Origin: Penicillium oxalicum
Taxonomy: Eukaryota > Ascomycota > Eurotiomycetes > Eurotiales > Aspergillaceae
Length of the DNA stretch: 64,000 bases
Direction: 5' to 3'
Assembly (NCBI RefSeq): GCF_001723175.1
Contig: NC_064651.1
Coordinates: 3,286,001 to 3,350,000 of the forward strand
Both the position numbers and the translations under genes were made by a program. Positions 59,711 to 64,000 of this stretch are shown one piece after another. Position 1 is the first letter of the stretch; the number at the start of each line of letters is the position of its first letter. The notes beneath the pieces are model-generated. The model saw only the letters and a program-made list of their open reading frames with translations. It searched no databases and had not been told where the DNA came from.

Positions 59711-61910
59711 ATGATTTCCACCAACTCGACATCGCTGCGACCCGGTCACCACCGCCGTCAGCTCTCGAACCCAGCACACTTTGAGGCAGCCATTGTGCCA
59801 CTCCCCATGTCCAGAATGACCGCCCGACGCACGCATCGTCGCGGACAGACCGTGGATTATGGCTCGTATGGTCAACAGATGCCCACACCTGTTGACCGAC
59901 GACAGGCACCGAAAACGGCGCCGGAGCTTCGAGACTACTTTAACGCAAAATCAACAGGACTTCACCCTCAGACGAGAACGTCACAACAGTTCTCCGGCTA
60001 CATGTCGCGTCCAGAGCAATCCTTCATGTCTCGTGGACCTTCGATGCAGCATCCAAACTACCAGTATCAATCATCTCCCATGTGGTCTCATGACGAATTG
60101 CAAGAGTTCTACACAGAGTCTGCCGCGTCAAGTTCTCGTGCCACCACAGTTGCACCGGCTCTATCCAGGTCCGCCAGCGACAGCTCCGAAAATAATGCGC
60201 CAGTCCCCAGCGCTCTCCATCACATGCGCCACGAGCGTAATGTTGCAACGATGCAGAGGGAACCGGCCATGGGTCACCCTCGGATGGCGCAGACGCTCTG
60301 TGTTCAACCAGATGTTGTCTCGTCGAAGATGAACCCATACCTTTCTTGTAAGAACCTTTGGCCCTGATTGCTTCAACCAACAAGCCCATCTGAGTCAATA
60401 AAACTAATCCTCTGGGCCAGACACTTCCCCTCTCACCCCCGAATCTACCCCGATGAAGGGATCTTTTGATTTTTCCATGTATAGCAACGAGTACACCCCC
60501 ACGAAGTCCCAAAGTTTCTCGATTCCCCGTACCCCAGTCAGCGCAGAAATGCAAAGAGCCCAGTCATTCCAAGGTGCATCCTTGGGAAGCCCAGTCCAGT
60601 TGAAGCATCGTATCCCGTCTCCCGCCGACTCGCCCTCGATCGATTTTGCCGAGTTGGCCAGCATGCACTCCCCCATCCCATCAGGTCTACCGGAAAACAG
60701 CGACATCCGTTCCATGGCGGGTCGTCAAGATCGCGCCGAGTCGGTCGAGTCATCGCTCATGCCCTCCGGATCGGATATGGAAGCCGAACCGATCGACGAC
60801 TTCGATCTCGACGCCCGTGTCAAGGCATCCGTCCGAGAGACGGGGGTCTCCAACGACGAGATCAACAAGTATATCTCCGGTCCCGACCCCAAGGACGGCA
60901 AATGGGTCTGTTTGTGGCACGACTGCGGCAACTGTCGCTTTGGCCGCAAGGAGAACATTCGATCACACGTCCAGACCCATCTCGATGACCGTCCGTACAA
61001 GTGCGACGTGTGCGAGAAGAAGTTTGTCCGCGGCCACGATCTGAAGCGCCATTTGAAGACCCATACGGGTAAGAAGCCGTTCGCCTGTCGTTGCGGCGCT
61101 AGTTTCGCTCGTCAAGATGCCCTCACTCGTCACCGCCAGCGCGATATGTGCGTGGGAGGATACAATGGCCACACTCTCAAGACGACTCGTCGTGGCCGCC
61201 CGCCCAAGAAGAACCGTCCTGATCTGGAATCTCGTCAAACCAAGTCGACCCGTACCCGTCAACGCATGGCTCTCAAATCCGAGAGCTTCACGCCCATCAA
61301 GATTGAAAGTGAAATCGCTCAAGAGTCCCCCGTGTTTGTGTCGCCCAGCTATGGATCATCCCACAGCATTTCATCGTTCACGCCGCCAACCTCCCCCGGT
61401 GCCAGTCGGAGTCGAGTCCCATCGCCGTTGCCGTCCACGAGCGCATTCCCTACCGAATTCGACGATGATATCCTCCCGCCTCTGCCGTCTCCGCAGATGG
61501 CGCACCAGACCCGATATGCTGCGGCCAACGCCCCATTCGTGTCGGGGGTGGCCGGTCTCGCGACGTCCCAGGAGTACTTTTACAACGATCCGTCTCTTTC
61601 GTCTCCGCACGACATGTCTTCGCCCCACAGCGGGCCCACGTTATCTGAATCCTCGATGGGTTCGGAGATGGATTTCTTCATGACGCAAGATCCGACGGAG
61701 CATGTCCAGGAGGAATTTGGCAACATCATCTCCACGCAAGCGCTGTCCAGTTTTTCGAATTCATACCCCTTTGTCGACTCATCGGATTTCCCCACCGCGT
61801 CATTCTACACGGATATGCCCGAGAAGACTTTCCCGGCTCTCCACTCTCTAGATGACCCATCCTTTGACCCAATCGACTCGCTTTCGAACGAGTTCCTCGT
61901 GGACCCTTGA
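59711..61910 (+). CDS. Swi5/Ace2-type C2H2 zinc-finger transcription factor
   Basis: Two exons, 59711-60347 and 60421-61910, give 708 residues. Three fingers lie at about residues 374-455. Finger 1 is a C-x4-C type (CLWHDCGNCRFGRKENIRSH). Finger 2 is classical (CDVCEKKFVRGHDLKRHLKTH). Finger 3 is unusual, C-x-C with a final Cys instead of His (CRCGASFARQDALTRHRQRD followed by MC). The same order and the odd third finger occur in yeast Swi5 and Ace2. A basic RRGRPPKKNRPDLESRQTKS tail follows. The Ser/Pro-rich N-terminus and the C-terminus, with many SP/TP sites (e.g. SPLTPESTPM, PSPADSPS), suggest CDK control as in yeast. The family controls cell separation and chitinase genes; in filamentous fungi it also affects conidiation. 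Regulation of the nearby chitinase is only a suggestion. Confidence 0.9.
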
Positions 61911-63013
61911 GCCAACCGGACAGCGACCTACCTTGATGTCTCCTCTTTTCTCGCATATATGATCACCCAAAAATACGCACAACCTGGACGATGCGATGCG
62001 GCCATTCACTCCCTTCTCTTCCCCGGCGCAATCTCGCGATGACACGATATGACCATGTACAATCTGACGACGTACAATGACTGCAGCGATTGCACTTTCT
62101 CTGACATACCTTTCAACTGGACTTTCCCTCTTGGTCCCTCCCTGGAGCGCTCTCGATGCTCTCCTTTCTTGCACATTGGCATTTTTAGCGCATATGACAC
62201 TCTTTGGCTGACTACCTGATCTCGGGTCGACGGTCTCGAACACTTTAGAACTCTTTTTTTGGGGGGGTTGTCCGTTTTGCTTGTTGTCCTGCTGCCTTAC
62301 CGCCCTGTTCTGCCCTGCTATTCCTGTTCCATCTGGTCTTCTTTCATTTTTTGTATTTTTCTCTTCTTTCCCTCTCTTTCCGAACAAGGTGTTTCCCTCT
62401 TTTCTTCACAGTGCTTAGACCACTGCTTTCGGGACTATTTGAATTGTTGAATTGCCTTTGGCAATTTTCGCTCTATTCCCCATTTTTTCTTCTTCTATAA
62501 TTCTATGTCACTCTTCTGTTTGTTTATTGTTCTTCCCGTCATTCAATATGTACTTGGTGAATTCCAATTGAATCCTTCGCCTTGAGCTTCGTGCGGGCTA
62601 TCTGCCACGGTGCTGGTCTTGGCATGCGTAGAGATCCACGTCTTTGTTGATGGATTGATTTCGGTCCTGAATCCTACGAGCTCCCTATGTGCAAATCCTC
62701 TCTTCTCAGGTGACCTCCCGCCTGGCAACGTACGTAGATTCCTTCCAGTGTTCCGGGGGTATGCTTTCCTCCGCGGTCCGATTTGGTCGGACGGAAAGGG
62801 CTAGAGCCTCTCTCCCCATGTTGTTCCTCTCTTTGCACGCTGTAGGATGGATCGAAGCACAGTATTTTCACACCATCAATCGCTCCATGGCGCCCCCGAC
62901 GCTGGAATCTCGACCCCCTCGACCCACGGCAGGTTGGACACCCTGCAGGTTGATGGCTACCACATCCACTCCAGGTCGGGTCGGATCGGCTGTTCAGAGC
63001 CGTGAAAGTGTTT
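61911..63013. other. Convergent 3' intergenic region
   Basis: The 3' flank of the Swi5-like gene (T-rich from about 62230) and of the RWD gene. No gene is supported; a 64-codon frame near 62610 has no motif. Confidence 0.5.
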
Positions 63014-63916
63014 CTAGAATATGACCTTTTCAAATGCATGTTGTAATCCCTTGCTCCCCAGCCATGCCTCCAAAGCCTGCATATCACCTCGGTTGGCTCG
63101 TTGCCCACCGCGTTCCCCCAACGAGTCTGTGATCTCCTCCATCCCCGGGAACACTCGCTGGACATCTTCCGTTTCTCGGAATCGCTCACTGACTTTCTTT
63201 TGATGACTCGGGATGTCACCCCAGGAATGCGTCTTGATGAAGCTCATGTATGCATCAATGTCCCCCGATTGCCCTTCTAAGCAAAGCACTCCCGGTTTTC
63301 CCGCGAGTACAAAGCCCGTCAGTGCATATCCGGGGGCCAGATGGACCATATCGTCGCGCTTCTTCCGCGTTGAGAGGGATGGGAAATAGAGCCACACTCG
63401 CACTAGGGGACCGGTCCGACGTCCTTGCGCGTCCGTCTCCCCCCCTTCTCTGGAAGACATGGCTTGGCGACGCTTAGTTTCGAGAAAGCGAGCACCCTCT
63501 GCTTGAATATAGTCAAATGCTTCCAAGGTGTCCTCTGTCGGGATCGCAGCAGACAAGGCTGCCACTTCCGCCTTGGACATCCACTCGGGCTGCCGTAACG
63601 AATATCCAATTGGCGGAAGTTGGTCCGCGCTTTCCTGGCCCCCCGTTGATCGGAGTGGAAAGGAGATGTGCACTTGGATACTCTTGCCCTCGTCTGCGAT
63701 TGGGAGACGGACAGTCACGGAGATGCTGGATGGGATCTGCAGTGATACCGGCGCAGAGGTTGGGTCCAGACACCACTCGCGCAGGCTGGCAATACACTCG
63801 GTGGTGGATTCGGAGACCTCCACTTCTCCCGGAGAGGGATACATGGCCGCGATCAGATCAATGGCGGCAAGTTGGGCTTCGACCAGCTCTGCGGGCAGTA
63901 CCATTGCGTCCATCAT
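63014..63916 (-). CDS. RWD-domain protein with DUF1115-type C-terminus (RWDD2-like)
   Basis: Single exon of 300 residues if started at the ATG at 63916 (MMDAMVLPAELVEAQLAAID). The frame stays open upstream to the window edge without another ATG. Residues 1-130 form an RWD fold (LVEAQLAAIDLIAAMYPSPG ... VHISFPL ... LPPIGYSLRQPEWMSKAEVA). The C-terminal part, from about residue 170, has VRVWLYFPSLSTRKKRDDMV and LAPGYALTGFVLAGKPGVLC. It continues with CLEGQSGDIDAYMSFIKTHS and the C-terminal EAWLGSKGLQHAFEKVIF. This matches the DUF1115/Prp3-C-like block of RWDD2-type proteins. The molecular role is unknown; RWD domains usually mediate protein-protein contacts. An extra 5' exon beyond the window cannot be excluded. 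Confidence 0.85.
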   Translation of the reverse strand: MMDAMVLPAELVEAQLAAIDLIAAMYPSPGEVEVSESTTECIASLREWCLDPTSAPVSLQIPSSISVTVRLPIADEGKSIQVHISFPLRSTGGQESADQLPPIGYSLRQPEWMSKAEVAALSAAIPTEDTLEAFDYIQAEGARFLETKRRQAMSSREGGETDAQGRRTGPLVRVWLYFPSLSTRKKRDDMVHLAPGYALTGFVLAGKPGVLCLEGQSGDIDAYMSFIKTHSWGDIPSHQKKVSERFRETEDVQRVFPGMEEITDSLGERGGQRANRGDMQALEAWLGSKGLQHAFEKVIF

Positions 63917-64000
63917 GATGACTGTATCGGGGAGAGTTGAAGTTGGACCTGTCTCGAGGAATCGTCCAGATCCAAGGAGAGTTTCATCGTCTGGCACTCA

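Overview
The window is nuclear DNA of a filamentous ascomycete, most likely a member of the Eurotiales (Aspergillus/Penicillium type). Protein genes carry short (58-126 nt) GT-AG introns with CTAAC/CTAAT-like branch points. The set of genes (AtfA bZIP, Swi5/Ace2 zinc finger, Zn2Cys6 regulator, PIR1-like/But2 wall protein, DUF1765 protein, Aim21, Tvp18) is typical of that group. The tRNA-Leu genes have a eukaryotic intron next to the anticodon. No name was taken from a database; calls rest on recognised motifs and on exon phases that close correctly.

Layout. 0-17 kb: an MFS drug/H+ antiporter (+), a secreted PIR1-like/But2 wall protein (-), a Zn2Cys6 transcription factor (-) divergent from a pyruvate decarboxylase gene (+), and a 1,173-residue DUF1765 protein (-). 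16.5-22.7 kb: a 6.3 kb stretch with no convincing gene, a 30-nt poly-G run and several GTAC-rich palindromes. 22.7-35 kb: two nearly identical tRNA-Leu(AAG) genes in inverted orientation, TFIIB (-) divergent from ATP synthase subunit h (+), Aim21 (-), Tvp18 (-) and a tRNA-Leu(CAG). 35-38 kb: gene-poor, upstream of atfA. 38-48.4 kb: a co-directional block on the plus strand with AtfA, gamma-tubulin complex component GCP3, a WKF-domain nucleolar-type protein and proteasome subunit alpha 1. 48.4-64 kb: an unrecognised 180-residue protein, a GH18 chitinase without a signal peptide, ubiquitin-S27a (-), a Swi5/Ace2 C2H2 factor (+) and an RWD-domain protein (-).

The window is mostly core housekeeping (transcription initiation, proteasome, ribosome/ubiquitin, microtubule nucleation, endocytic actin, Golgi, F1Fo) with regulators and wall enzymes interspersed. 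It is not a biosynthetic cluster. The parts most worth a second look are the regulator/pyruvate-decarboxylase divergent pair, the hexamer-repeat wall protein, the orphan three-exon gene at 51.5 kb, the duplicated SUMO-interaction-like tails in the WKF protein, and the inverted tRNA-Leu pair.
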